Source of the DNA: Bradyrhizobium monzae | GTDB lineage: Bacteria > Pseudomonadota > Alphaproteobacteria > Rhizobiales > Xanthobacteraceae | DNA: 64,000 nt | Reading direction: 5' to 3' | NCBI RefSeq assembly: GCF_021458635.1 | Contig: NZ_JAIRDQ010000006.1 | Span: forward strand, 249,105 to 313,104 | The notes under the pieces: generated by a model | What the model was told of the DNA's origin: nothing | Database searches by the model: none | The model's input: only the letters and a program-made list of their open reading frames with translations | Made by a program: the position numbers and the translations under genes | Part shown: piece after piece, positions 16,800-25,849 of the stretch | Position numbering within the stretch: the first letter of the stretch is position 1 | Layout of the letters: each line of letters starts with the position of its first letter

Positions 16800-17042
16800 A
16801 TGCGAACCTCTCTACCCCGCAGCCTCGTGCTCGGCGGCGCCATCGCAACCAGCCTCTGCATCGGCTACGCGCTCGGCGCGCAACCGCACATGGACGAGGC
16901 GGTGGCGATCCTGCAATCGGCCCGCGCCGAGCTCGTCAAGGCCGAGCCCAACAAGGGCGGCCATCGCGAACGGGCACTGGGGCTGATCGACCAGGCGATC
17001 ACCGAAGTGCGCGCCGGCATCGCTTTCGCAGCCACCCACTGA
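16800..17042 (+). CDS. small exported hypothetical protein, 80 aa
   Basis: The start ATG at 16800 follows GGAGGAGACAACGAC. The protein begins with a signal peptide or anchor (SLVLGGAIATSLCIGYALG) and has a predicted helical mature part (MDEAVAILQSARAELVKAEPNKGGHRERALGLIDQAI). Similar small helical periplasmic proteins are common in rhizobia. The next gene starts 25 nt later and is probably in the same transcript. Function unknown. Confidence 0.7.
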   Translation: MRTSLPRSLVLGGAIATSLCIGYALGAQPHMDEAVAILQSARAELVKAEPNKGGHRERALGLIDQAITEVRAGIAFAATH

Positions 17043-17067
17043 CCCCCGAACGTCAGGAGCAAGACGC

Positions 17068-17319
17068 ATGATACGAAGCGTGTTTGCCGCGGCGCTCGCG
17101 CTCGGCGCGATCGTCAGTTCGGCCCAGGCCCTGCCGCTGGCGCCGTTTGGCGCACAAGGTAATGGCGATGTCATCGCGGTCGCCGGCGGCTGCGGCGCCG
17201 GCTGGCACCGTGGCCCCTATGGCGGTTGCCTGCGCAACTTCGCCAACCCCGCCGCGCATGCCTGCCCGCGCGGCTACCATATCGGACCCGGCGGAGCCTG
17301 CCGCGGCAACAGCAGATAA
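17068..17319 (+). CDS. small secreted Gly/Cys-rich protein, 83 aa
   Basis: A CAGGAGCAAG ribosome-binding site precedes the ATG. A signal peptide (SVFAAALALGAIVSSAQA) is followed by a mature region with GGCGAGWHRGPYGGC and ACPRGYHIGPGGAC, two Cys-flanked Gly/His/Tyr units. This resembles the GCG-type prefix family of short exported proteins in Bradyrhizobium and relatives. The four cysteines may form disulfides in the periplasm. It ends before a strong terminator and pairs with the preceding small exported gene. Confidence 0.72.
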   Translation: MIRSVFAAALALGAIVSSAQALPLAPFGAQGNGDVIAVAGGCGAGWHRGPYGGCLRNFANPAAHACPRGYHIGPGGACRGNSR

Positions 17320-17372
17320 GAGCCGGCCATGCGGCCGCTTCGCAATAGCGGTCGCTTCGCAAACGAGGAGTC

Positions 17373-17401
17373 ATGCCCGGGCTTGCCCGGGCATTTCTTT
17401 T
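17373..17401 (+). terminator. intrinsic terminator after the small secreted-protein pair
   Basis: A perfect inverted repeat, ATGCCCGGGC-TT-GCCCGGGCAT (17373-17394), is followed by TTCTTTTG. It would end transcription from the genes at 16800-17319 and separate them from the DUF2235 gene. Confidence 0.75.
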
Positions 17402-17578
17402 GCCGAGTGTGGCGGAGTTCATAGACAGCCGTAGCAGGACGGCGCAATCCTGCTTGCTACCTCAGCGCGATTATGGGCGAAATACATCCATCAATTCACG
17501 ATGAAATCACTGATTGAATTTGAAGGATGCCGCCCGAGCGGAGCCTAAGCATCCCAAAATGAATTTTCGGAGGAGTCC

Positions 17579-20254
17579 ATGACGCACCGGGATGGGACGG
17601 GGCCGGACCACGCGCACAACAATCCGGGTGCCGGCGAGGCCACGGCCGACGTACGTCCGTCGCGCAAGCTGGTGCTGTTCGCCGATGGCACCGGCAACGC
17701 CTTCAGCACCCAGGAGTCCAGCGTCTGGCGTCTCTACGAGGCGCTGGACCATACCAAACCCGACCAGATTGCCTACTACATCAAGGGCGTCGGCACCGCC
17801 GGCTGGGCGCCGCTCGCAGCCCTCGACGGCGCCACCGGCATCGGCGTGCCCGCCAACGTCCGCAAACTCTATCGCTTCCTGTGCTGGAACTGGCGCGAAG
17901 GCGACGAGATCTACATCTTCGGCTTCAGCCGCGGCGCATTCACCGCGCGCACGCTGGCAGCCCTGATCGCAAGCCAGGGGCTGGTGCCGGCGGTGATCGA
18001 CAAGGTCGCCGTGTCGCATGCGGAGATGCAGCGCAACACGATGGCGGCGTGGCGCGCGTATCGCAAGCAATCAGTCGGCTATCGCAGCCTGCCGACGATC
18101 TGGGTCGCGCGCTGGATCCGCGACGTGCTGATCTATCTCTATGATCTCGTTTTCCGGCATCGCTCCTATGCCAGCGTCCGCGACGCCATGGACGGCCGCA
18201 AGGACGTCAAGATCGAATTCCTCGGACTGTTCGACACGGTCGAGGCGTTCGGCGTGCCGATCGAGGAGCTCCGCGTCGCCATCGACTGGGCGATCTGGCC
18301 GATCTCGTTCCGAAACTACCGCCTCTCCGACAAGGTGAAGCACGCCTGCCATGCGCTCGCGCTCGACGACGAACGCACCACCTTCCATCCGCTGCGCATC
18401 GACCAGGCCGGGCTTGCCGAGGGGCAGATCGTCAAGGAGGTGTGGTTCGCAGGCGTCCATTCCGACATCGGCGGCGGCTATCCGGAATCCACGTTGTCCT
18501 TTGTGCCGTTGGTGTGGATGGCCGAGCAGCTCGGCAACCAGCTCCGCTTCCAGGACGGCACGATCGCGCATTTCCGCGAGTACCAATCGGCGATCGGGCC
18601 GATGCACGATTCGCGCAGCGGCGCCGGCGTGCTGTACCGCTACGGTCCGCGGCCGATCCACGACCGCGTGGAAGATGGCGGACCGCCGGTGGTGCACTTC
18701 GGCGTGGTCGAGCGCATGCTGCACGGATGCGACAATTACGCGCCGCTGATGCTTCCGGCCAACGCGAGGGTGCTGCTGCCGGATGGACAGGTGCTGCCGC
18801 TGACGCGGGACGAAACGCGCAAGGCCATGCGGTCCGCCTACGCGAAGCGGGAAGGTGACGGCCACAGGGCGGCGGAAGCCGACGCCTTCATGGCGATGAG
18901 CCCGCCGAATCCCGAGATGGCGCGGCAGGTTCTCGACACCGTGTGGTGGCGCCGCTTCGCCTATTTCTCGCTGCTGATCGCGCTCGGTATCCTGGTCGCA
19001 TGGCCCTGGATCGCGCGCTCCGTCGTGGGCTCGACCAAGGAGCATGGGCTTGAGCATACCACCCTGCTCAAATGGATCACGGCGATCGACAACGGCGCGA
19101 GCACGGTCGTCAAGCCGTTCGCCGATCTGCTCGCGAGCGTGCTGCCGTCCTACGCGGCACCATGGCTTGCGATCGCGCTGTATTATCCGTTCGTCACCAC
19201 GGTCCTCGTCATCATCATATTGATCGCGTGGAACAGGAATGCTGCGCTTCGCGATAGCATCCAGGAACGCGCCCGACTGGCCTGGTACCGGCCCGACCGG
19301 ATGGCATCGCGAAAGCGCGTCAGCAAGTCCGGCTGGTTGCTCGCGATCGGACGCTGGATGCGGCTGCACGCCTGGCCGGTGCGCATGGCCTTCACCAACG
19401 TCGTGATGCCGGCGGTTTTCCTCATCGCCATTTTCGGCTCGGCAGTGCTGTTGCTGTCGCGCGGCTATCTCGACTGGCGCGCGGGCGTCGGCGACTTCTG
19501 CAAGAGCAGCGCATCGACGCTTGCCGTCGGCGACACGCCGGTCGCGGCCCGCGACGGCGAATTGTTCGACGTCAGCGATTTCTGCTGGCCAAGCCGCCTC
19601 GCGGTCGAGAAGGGCCGCAAATACCGTGTCTGGATTGAGATGGCCGACCCGTGGTTCGACCGCACCATCATGACCGGCCTCAACGGATTCAAGACGCCGC
19701 CGGATCCGACCCACCGCCTCGCCGTCCCGATCCTGCGGCTGCAGGGCGCCGACTGGTTCCAGCCGGTCGTGCGGGTGGGAGCGCGCGGATCGTACGATCT
19801 GCCGCTGCAGGCGATCAACGGACGGCCGGCGAACGAGCTGCCGCGGCGGGTCAATTCGACGGTGCCGGCCTATGAAGACGAGAGCAAGGACAACTACCCG
19901 ATCCATGTCGAGGACTCCGCCGAGTTCAAGACACCGGGCAGCGAATTGAATCGCGTCTGGAAGCCGTTCGGGGATTTCGAGCAAATCCCGGCCGCGGCGC
20001 TTCCGGCAGCGCGCGCGCTGTGGCGCAAGCAGGGACTGTCCGAGCTGTTCGTCGCGGAATTCGAGGCGCCCGAGGCCGGCGAGCTGTTCTTCTACGTCAA
20101 CGACGCCGTCCAGCTCTTCCCCCGGTTCATCTCCACGCGACACGCGCCGCGCTGGCTCCTGCCGGTCCAGGGCCGGCGCGTCCAGTTCTACAAAAACAAC
20201 AGCGGAACGGCGACGATCCGCCTTCAGCGGTTGCCAGCGCCCCCGCCCCCATGA
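17579..20254 (+). CDS. DUF2235 alpha/beta-hydrolase with C-terminal membrane region
   Basis: The 891-residue protein starts at ATG 17579. The DUF2235 hydrolase domain fills roughly residues 28-330: KLVLFADGTGN, then YYIKGVG, and the nucleophile elbow GFSRGAFTAR with Ser117. FLGLFDTVEAFG and VKEVWFAGVHSDIGGGYPE supply the likely Asp and His of the triad. Three hydrophobic segments follow at about residues 459-482, 522-548 and 605-627, and a beta-rich domain of about 240 residues ends the protein. DUF2235 domains occur in type VI phospholipase effectors, but no VgrG, PAAR or Hcp gene is nearby and the membrane anchor argues for a resident enzyme. Substrate unknown. Confidence 0.85.
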   Translation: MTHRDGTGPDHAHNNPGAGEATADVRPSRKLVLFADGTGNAFSTQESSVWRLYEALDHTKPDQIAYYIKGVGTAGWAPLAALDGATGIGVPANVRKLYRFLCWNWREGDEIYIFGFSRGAFTARTLAALIASQGLVPAVIDKVAVSHAEMQRNTMAAWRAYRKQSVGYRSLPTIWVARWIRDVLIYLYDLVFRHRSYASVRDAMDGRKDVKIEFLGLFDTVEAFGVPIEELRVAIDWAIWPISFRNYRLSDKVKHACHALALDDERTTFHPLRIDQAGLAEGQIVKEVWFAGVHSDIGGGYPESTLSFVPLVWMAEQLGNQLRFQDGTIAHFREYQSAIGPMHDSRSGAGVLYRYGPRPIHDRVEDGGPPVVHFGVVERMLHGCDNYAPLMLPANARVLLPDGQVLPLTRDETRKAMRSAYAKREGDGHRAAEADAFMAMSPPNPEMARQVLDTVWWRRFAYFSLLIALGILVAWPWIARSVVGSTKEHGLEHTTLLKWITAIDNGASTVVKPFADLLASVLPSYAAPWLAIALYYPFVTTVLVIIILIAWNRNAALRDSIQERARLAWYRPDRMASRKRVSKSGWLLAIGRWMRLHAWPVRMAFTNVVMPAVFLIAIFGSAVLLLSRGYLDWRAGVGDFCKSSASTLAVGDTPVAARDGELFDVSDFCWPSRLAVEKGRKYRVWIEMADPWFDRTIMTGLNGFKTPPDPTHRLAVPILRLQGADWFQPVVRVGARGSYDLPLQAINGRPANELPRRVNSTVPAYEDESKDNYPIHVEDSAEFKTPGSELNRVWKPFGDFEQIPAAALPAARALWRKQGLSELFVAEFEAPEAGELFFYVNDAVQLFPRFISTRHAPRWLLPVQGRRVQFYKNNSGTATIRLQRLPAPPPP

Positions 20255-20332
20255 TTATGGGTGTCGCGCCCGCAGCGCCGCGGCTAAGCTTGCCGCGCGC
20301 GCCGCGGGGGACACGCGGCCGGGACCACGATC

Positions 20333-21004
20333 ATGACGGACCAGGGCGAGACCGGCGAAACCATCACCATCCTCCTCGTCGAAGACGACGCACCTACCTG
20401 CTGGCGTCTTCAGGACGCGCTGGTGAAGGCTGCTTACGAGGTGCGCACCGCCGGCTCGCTCGGTGAGGCCCGCAGTGCGCTCACCAGTGGCGCGCCGCGC
20501 GTGCTGCTGACCGATTTGCGGCTGCCCGACGGCCATGGCGTCGAGCTGATACGCGAGACGAGGCGGCGCTTTCCGGACACCGAGATCATGGTGATCTCGG
20601 CGCTGGGCGACGAGGAAAGCGTGATCTCCGCGATCACCGTCGGCGCCACCGGCTATCTGCTGAAGGACGCCTTCCCGACCGACATCGCCACCACCGTGCG
20701 CGATCTCGTCGCTGGGCATTCGCCGATCTCGGCCTCGATAGCGCGCTTCATCGTGCGGCGAACGCAAAGCTCCGCCGAGCCGCCGCCGGGGCCGGTGCTC
20801 AACACCGCAAAGCTGACGCCGCGCGAGATCGACATTCTCTGGGGCATCGCCAAGGGCTTCAGCTACGCCGAGATCGCGAGCCATCTCGGCCTGTCCAGGC
20901 AGACCGTGCCCGGCCACATCAAGAACATCTATCGCAAGCTCGAGGTGCACACCCGGAGCGAAGCCGTGTTCGAGGCGGTGCAGCAGGGCCTGATCAAGCT
21001 GTGA
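20333..21004 (+). CDS. LuxR-family two-component response regulator
   Basis: The 223-residue protein has a receiver domain (about residues 11-130) with the acidic pair after ILLVED, the phosphoacceptor Asp61 in LLTDLRLPDG, the switch residue in MVISA and the lysine in YLLKD. A GerE/LuxR helix-turn-helix forms the C-terminus: LTPREIDILWGIAKGFSYAEIASHLGLSRQTVPGHIKNIYRKLEV. Its stop overlaps the start of the kinase gene, so the pair is co-expressed. The regulator probably dimerises on phosphorylation. Targets are unknown; the DUF2235 gene just upstream is the nearest candidate. Confidence 0.93.
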   Translation: MTDQGETGETITILLVEDDAPTCWRLQDALVKAAYEVRTAGSLGEARSALTSGAPRVLLTDLRLPDGHGVELIRETRRRFPDTEIMVISALGDEESVISAITVGATGYLLKDAFPTDIATTVRDLVAGHSPISASIARFIVRRTQSSAEPPPGPVLNTAKLTPREIDILWGIAKGFSYAEIASHLGLSRQTVPGHIKNIYRKLEVHTRSEAVFEAVQQGLIKL

Positions 21005-22917
21005 GCGAGATCGCCGCGAAGGCACCCACGCGCACCCGGCGCCGGCTGATCGTGTCACGCCTCGTGCCGTACCTGCTGCTTCAGGCGTTGATCGTGATCG
21101 CGACCATCCTCGGGCTACGGTTGCTCCAGCCCAACGATCCCGAAGATTTCGCGCTGAGCGGATTTTCGCTCAGGGAAGACGGCGCAACACGCCCGGTGAC
21201 GCTGCCGCATTTCACGTCGTCGCGCTATTCGCTCGCAGATCCTCCGCTATACACCGGCGCCTTCACCTTCGAGAACGGCAATGCCGGATGGTCCGTATTT
21301 CTGCCGCGGTTCAGCAACGCCGTGGAGGTCGCCGTCAACGGCGTGGTCGTGCTCGACTCCCGTCGCGATGCCAACGCCAACCGGTCGGACCGCAACACAC
21401 CGCAGATCGCTGCCATCCCCTCCTCGCTGCTGCACGACGGCCGCAACGAGATCACGGTGCGGTTGTTCGTATGGGGGCCGCTGAAGGGCTTTCTCGACAC
21501 CGTCTATGTCGGGCCGGACGTCGCCTTGCGGCCGGCGTTCGAGACGCGCACGCTGCTGTTCGTTACATTGCCGGTGGCGTTCTCCGCCTGGCAGTCGATC
21601 CTCGCCGTCATCCTCGCGATCATGTGGCTGATGCGGCGGCACGAGCCGGTTTATGGCGTGCTCGCGGCCGCGATGGTGCTGGGCGTGGTCCAGGCCTTCA
21701 TGCCGCCGCCGGTGCCGCCGACCACCGCGTCGCGGCTCGCCGGAGTGCTGCTGGCGTCGGCGCCGATCGAGAGTGCGCTGATTGTCGTCTTCGGCATGCT
21801 GTTCTTCGGCTGGCGTTGGCCGCGCTACGGCATGCTGCTGTTCGTGCCGGGGCTGATCGTGTTCGTGGTCGGCCTGATCGCCGGGCCGCCGCTGCCGCGC
21901 ATCCTGTTCCTCATGCTCGGCATTCCCACGGTCGGGCTCAGCCTGGTCCTGATGGCCTGCGTCACCGCCGCTGCAGTGGTGCGGCGGCAGGATGCGGCGA
22001 GCTTCACGATCGGCTGCGCCGTGACGATCGTGCTGACCTGCTGGGTCCACGACATGCTGTCGGTGTTCGAGATCGTGACCAACGAGCGCACCTTCGTCTC
22101 CCGCCTGTCCTATTCGGCGATGCTGGTCGCGATCGGCGCCGGGCTGACCTGGCGCTTCGCCCGCGCGCTCAACCAGGTCGACAGCTTTGCCGGCCAGCTC
22201 GTCTCGCGCGTGCGCGAGGCCGAGGAGCGGCTGAAGGCGAGTTTTGCCCGCGAGGAGGCCCGCGCGCGGGCCGCAGCGCTGGCCAACGAGCGCACGCGGC
22301 TGATGCGCGATTTGCATGACGGCCTCGGCGGCCAGCTGATCAGTATCGTCGCGCTCTCCGAGCGCGGCCAGGAGGGCGCGACCATCACCGATGCGGCGCG
22401 CGCCGCACTGAAGGATTTGCGTCTCGTCATCGATTCCATGGACGACATCGGCGGCGACCTCATGCTCGCGCTCGGCTCCTGGCGCGAGCGCGCCGCGATG
22501 CAGTTGCGGCCGCATGACATCGCGCTCGACTGGCGCGTGGCAACGCCACAGGGCCTGCCGCTGCACCCCGAGCTCAGGCCCTGGCACGTCATCCAGATCG
22601 TGCGCGTCCTGGACGAGGCCGTGACCAATGCGGTCAAGCACGCGGCCGCGCGCCACATCGCTGTTGCCATCGAGACGCGCGATGACGGGCAGGGTCCGTA
22701 CGGCGTGATCAGCGTCGCTGACGACGGTCGCGGCTTTGCGCTTGGTGATGATGGCGAAGCCGCAGGCACCAGCCAGACCACGCGCGGCCTGCGCAACATG
22801 CGAAACCGCGCCACGCGCTGCGGCGCAGTGCTCGATCTGAGCTCGGATATCTCCGGCACGCGCGTGCGGCTGCAATTGCCGCAGGTCTTTCCCGACAGCG
22901 ACGCGGCCGGGGGCTGA
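21001..22917 (+). CDS. membrane sensor histidine kinase (HisKA_3 / NarL-type partner)
   Basis: The 638-residue kinase starts at GTG 21001, overlapping the regulator stop by 4 nt. Residues about 15-38 form a membrane segment; about 40-180 form a beta-rich outer domain (AFTFENGNAGWSVFLPRF, VEVAVNGVVVLDSR); and about 180-385 hold several further membrane helices. The dimerisation and phosphotransfer region reads RTRLMRDLHDGLGGQLIS with His439, typical of HisKA_3. The HATPase has EAVTNAVKHAAA and SVADDGRGF. The large sensor resembles 7TM sensor kinases with an outer carbohydrate-binding-like domain; its ligand is unknown. Confidence 0.92.
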   Translation: MSEIAAKAPTRTRRRLIVSRLVPYLLLQALIVIATILGLRLLQPNDPEDFALSGFSLREDGATRPVTLPHFTSSRYSLADPPLYTGAFTFENGNAGWSVFLPRFSNAVEVAVNGVVVLDSRRDANANRSDRNTPQIAAIPSSLLHDGRNEITVRLFVWGPLKGFLDTVYVGPDVALRPAFETRTLLFVTLPVAFSAWQSILAVILAIMWLMRRHEPVYGVLAAAMVLGVVQAFMPPPVPPTTASRLAGVLLASAPIESALIVVFGMLFFGWRWPRYGMLLFVPGLIVFVVGLIAGPPLPRILFLMLGIPTVGLSLVLMACVTAAAVVRRQDAASFTIGCAVTIVLTCWVHDMLSVFEIVTNERTFVSRLSYSAMLVAIGAGLTWRFARALNQVDSFAGQLVSRVREAEERLKASFAREEARARAAALANERTRLMRDLHDGLGGQLISIVALSERGQEGATITDAARAALKDLRLVIDSMDDIGGDLMLALGSWRERAAMQLRPHDIALDWRVATPQGLPLHPELRPWHVIQIVRVLDEAVTNAVKHAAARHIAVAIETRDDGQGPYGVISVADDGRGFALGDDGEAAGTSQTTRGLRNMRNRATRCGAVLDLSSDISGTRVRLQLPQVFPDSDAAGG

Positions 22918-22921
22918 AATG

Positions 22922-22956
22922 CCTCTCCCCGAACGCATGGGACGTGCGGGGAGAGG
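22922..22956. repeat. palindromic CCTCTCCCCG element
   Basis: Arms CCTCTCCCCG (22922-22931) and CGGGGAGAGG (22947-22956) lie just after the kinase stop. The same arms recur at 51296-51321, and a variant is at 52801-52918. It may act as a transcription end or mRNA-stabilising hairpin. Confidence 0.65.
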
Positions 22957-23064
22957 GGTCGGGCCGGGATGTTGGCCTGCGAACGACGGGGGGTTCGTTC
23001 GCAGGCTCGCTTGCGCAGCTCCCCTGGCCCGAAAGAATGCAATCAACTCAATCCAACAAGATCG

Positions 23065-23355
23065 TCAGCGCACGCCGACGCGATTGACCGGGCCGCCGCG
23101 ATTCATCGGCGTACCGGCGCGAACGCCGACGCCGGGCGCACCGACGCCAGGCGTTGCCACCGCCGCTGCGGCAACCGGCGCGCCCGGTGCGACCACCACC
23201 GCTCCGACCGGCCGCACCACGCAGCCCTGGGGCACGCCGACCGTCTTGCAATAGACCACTGCCTGCGCCGGGCTCGTGCCCAGCGACACCATCGCCGCCC
23301 CCGCCAGCATCATCATCGTCAGCCCGGCGCTCAGCGCTCCCGTTGTTTTCGACAT
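23065..23355 (-). CDS. small exported Ala/Pro/Val-rich protein, 96 aa
   Basis: From ATG 23355 (MSKTTGALSAGLTMMML) the protein has a clear signal peptide ending near SPAQA, then VVYCKTVGVPQGCVVRPVG with two cysteines, and a low-complexity tail of Pro, Gly, Val and Ala that ends PVNRVGVR. A GGAGAGCAAA ribosome-binding site lies before the start. Small proteins with the CxxxGxxxGC pattern are common in Bradyrhizobium; their role is unknown. It is convergent with the kinase gene. Confidence 0.68.
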   Translation of the reverse strand: MSKTTGALSAGLTMMMLAGAAMVSLGTSPAQAVVYCKTVGVPQGCVVRPVGAVVVAPGAPVAAAAVATPGVGAPGVGVRAGTPMNRGGPVNRVGVR

Positions 23356-23589
23356 TTTGCTCTCCTGCTTCCCGTTCGGCGCCCGATGCAATCACCGGGT
23401 CTCGCAGCCGACGTGCAGCCTCAATGGCAAAAGACGATGCGCCAAGACATGCCATGAAGATGGGGGTGCGGCGCGCCAGCGGCCGAGCCGATGCCATGAA
23501 CATGGCATGGACCGGGTATGGATCTCCGCGAGATGGTCCGGCGCGCCCGATCCCGAGCGGGACCCGTCACAATTGCAAAGAGGTGCTTT

Positions 23590-23814
23590 ATGAAGATTTC
23601 AGTCCTTGCCGCGCTGCTGCTCACCGCCGCTGCCCTGCCCGCCACCGCGCAATCAGGTCCCACGCCGCAGGAGCAGATGGCCTGCCGCGGCGACGCCAGC
23701 AAATTCTGCGCCGAGCACATCGGCAAGCCGCCGCAGATGAATGCCTGCCTGCGCGAGAACAAGGCCAAGCTTTCGGACAGCTGCCGCAAGGTGGTGGAAT
23801 CACACGGCGGGTGA
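23590..23814 (+). CDS. small secreted cysteine-rich-repeat protein, 74 aa
   Basis: The start ATG 23590 follows AAAGAGGTGCTTT. A signal peptide (ISVLAALLLTAAALPATA) precedes a mature domain MACRGDASKFCAEHIGKPPQMNACLRENKAKLSDSCRKVV. The C-x(8)-C...C-L-x(9)-C spacing matches the Cys-rich repeat found in periplasmic proteins and Golgi apparatus protein 1. Four cysteines probably form two disulfides. It is monocistronic; function unknown. Confidence 0.75.
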   Translation: MKISVLAALLLTAAALPATAQSGPTPQEQMACRGDASKFCAEHIGKPPQMNACLRENKAKLSDSCRKVVESHGG

Positions 23815-23841
23815 GGCGTGATCTTTCCACACCAGCAGGTT

Positions 23842-23919
23842 CGCAGGGTAGGCAAAGCGACAGCGTGCCCACCACTCCTGTTGATGGGCACGGCACTTTG
23901 CGCCTCTGCCTACCCTGCG
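23842..23919. repeat. dispersed inverted repeat, family GTAGGGTGGGCAAAG, copy 1
   Basis: The outer arms CGCAGGGTAGGCA (from 23842) and TGCCTACCCTGCG (to 23919) are complementary, with inner words GTGCCCACCA and GATGGGCACG also pairing. A second copy with the same words lies at 61580-61670. The element fills the space between two convergent genes. Confidence 0.75.
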
Positions 23920-23954
23920 ATTTCGGACCCGCGGATGGGAGCCAGCCTCTCCCG

Positions 23955-25847
23955 CTAATTCGTCAGCCCATAAACGTCGAGCTGTCCGTCATAAGTCGGG
24001 CGATAGATGCGGCCTTTCCAGACGATCGGACGGTTGAACTTGGGATGCGTGAAGGCGTGCTCGGGGCCCCAGTTCTCGCTGTCCCAGATCACCTGAAGCC
24101 GCTTCGAGCCATCCGGGTTGGTCGCGAAATTCTGCGCGTCATAGACCAGGAAACGGCCGGGGCTGAGCATCATGTTGCTGTCCTTGTAGGGAACCATCGC
24201 CACGATGATGGCGTCAGTGCCGTTGTTGGCGGCGAGCGTGATGCTCCAGCCGGGCATGCCGCCTGATGGACGCGGCGATTGCGGTGAGGCGATTTCATTG
24301 GATCCGGCGAGATAGGTCGAGGTGCCGTCGGCAGCGATCGACCACGCCCGCAGCGCGCTGTTCTCGCCGCCGACGATGTGCATCACGCCATGTGTTGTGG
24401 ACGAGAACAGCAGCGGCGTGCCGTGCAGATGCCGCGTCGCGCCGCCCGGATACAGATTCAGCTCCGTCGGCGCGGCCGGCGCTGGCGGCACGGCAGGATC
24501 GAAGAACGTATAGAGGATCGGCGGCATCTTGAGCCTGGCATAGTTGGCGGCGAAGTGACCGGCCTGAAGATCGCCCGGCTGCGTGTCACCAAGCGCCACG
24601 GCATTGCCGGTGTAGAGAATGCCGTCCTTGCCCGCCGCGAGCACGGCATGGGCCGACGCGACATAGACCGGTCCGCCTGAGCCAAAGTCCTGGTCGCTCC
24701 ATGCCGATTCCTTCATCGCCGCCAAATGATGCGCCACGACCGGCGCGATCTGCGCATCCATGGCGTCGGGCCCGGACGTTACCGCGACATGCGCCATCTC
24801 GCGCGCATGAAGCGGCGTGAGCGCCATTCCCATCCGCTTGGCATGGCCGATCACCGCGGTCAGCGAAACGTTCGACGGCAGCGCGTGCGCATCGTCATCG
24901 TCATCGTCGAGCAGCGCCGCAGCCGCGGCGCCGACACGGTTGGCGTCTGTCCAGGGCGTCCACCACGACAATACCTCGAAATGCGCGAGAGGTCCGGTGT
25001 GCAGGGCAAGCCGCACCACGCTCTCGCCGAAATCGCCCTGCTGCGGCGAGAACGCGCCGTTGCCGGTGATGACGTAGATCGAACCGTCGGGGGCAATGGC
25101 GGGACCGGCCCCACTCTGCCACAGCCCGCCGCCGGAGCGGGTCACGGTGGAGCACCATGCAGCCGCAATATGCCAGGCGTGGATGTCGACCGCGATCAGC
25201 CAGCCCCGCGCCGCCGCCGAAGTCTCCCTGACCGTGCCGAAGGGGATCAGCACGTGGTTCTGCGTCAGCGTCAGCGCGCTGCGTTGTTTGCGCTGGATCG
25301 AGACGAATTTCTGCACGGGCAGGCCACCCGGCGGGGTGTAGACCGCGCCCTCCAGATTCAACAGCTTGTCATGCACCTTGGAGCCGTCGCTGATCCGCAA
25401 GCCTGCGAGAAAATGCTGGGCCCTCGCAACGCTGCCATCATCGCTGATCCAGGCGCATGCGTAGAGAATGCCGGTGCCCTCGTCGATCACGGGGGTCGAG
25501 AGAATTCCCCAATCGACGTTGGTCATGTGACCGTCGATCGCCGGCGTTCCGACGATGGGACGGCCAAGATTCGTCGCCCAGATTTTTTCACCGGTCACCG
25601 CATCGAAGGCGTAGACCCAGTTGCCCATGGTGGCCTGAAAGATCAGGTCGCGGGTCTTGCCATCAGGTGTGTGCACGCCACCGACCGCAAGCGGCTGCGC
25701 CTCGAGCCGGGGGTCGTCGGGAATGTGAATGCTGAAGAGTTTTGCGATGCCTCTGGTCCGGACGGCGGTGGCCGTCAGCACCGTCTCGGCATTGGTCGCG
25801 CCGGTTCTGGCGAGATCATAGCTGCGGGTGGTGACGGAGCCGGCCAT
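23955..25847 (-). CDS. PQQ-like beta-propeller protein with poly-Asp tract
   Basis: From ATG 25847 (MAGSVTTRSYDLARTGATNAETVL) the protein has 630 residues; the open frame runs on upstream but over a different gene. Repeated blades are visible, such as WVYAFDAVTGEKIWATNLG, GSIYVITGNGAFSPQQGDFGESV and GILYTGNAVALG, as in quinoprotein and BamB-like propellers. No signal peptide is seen. A run of six aspartates near residue 313 (AALLDDDDDDAHAL), encoded by GTCATC-type repeats around 24891-24910, might bind calcium. The gene ends a three-gene operon (26656 to 23955, gaps of 9 and 2 nt). Function unknown. Confidence 0.75.
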   Translation of the reverse strand: MAGSVTTRSYDLARTGATNAETVLTATAVRTRGIAKLFSIHIPDDPRLEAQPLAVGGVHTPDGKTRDLIFQATMGNWVYAFDAVTGEKIWATNLGRPIVGTPAIDGHMTNVDWGILSTPVIDEGTGILYACAWISDDGSVARAQHFLAGLRISDGSKVHDKLLNLEGAVYTPPGGLPVQKFVSIQRKQRSALTLTQNHVLIPFGTVRETSAAARGWLIAVDIHAWHIAAAWCSTVTRSGGGLWQSGAGPAIAPDGSIYVITGNGAFSPQQGDFGESVVRLALHTGPLAHFEVLSWWTPWTDANRVGAAAAALLDDDDDDAHALPSNVSLTAVIGHAKRMGMALTPLHAREMAHVAVTSGPDAMDAQIAPVVAHHLAAMKESAWSDQDFGSGGPVYVASAHAVLAAGKDGILYTGNAVALGDTQPGDLQAGHFAANYARLKMPPILYTFFDPAVPPAPAAPTELNLYPGGATRHLHGTPLLFSSTTHGVMHIVGGENSALRAWSIAADGTSTYLAGSNEIASPQSPRPSGGMPGWSITLAANNGTDAIIVAMVPYKDSNMMLSPGRFLVYDAQNFATNPDGSKRLQVIWDSENWGPEHAFTHPKFNRPIVWKGRIYRPTYDGQLDVYGLTN

Positions 25848-25849
25848 GG

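Noticed and set aside
18071..20143. A 690-residue minus-strand frame
   Set aside because: Antisense shadow of the DUF2235 gene.
17579..20254. DUF2235 protein as a type VI secretion effector
   Set aside because: No VgrG, Hcp, PAAR or immunity-like gene is near and the protein has several membrane segments.
21247..23046. A 599-residue minus-strand frame
   Set aside because: Antisense shadow of the histidine kinase, with His/Arg/Gln-rich composition.
23842..23919. Inverted repeats as a CRISPR array
   Set aside because: Only one unit is present at each place, with no regularly spaced direct repeats and no cas gene.
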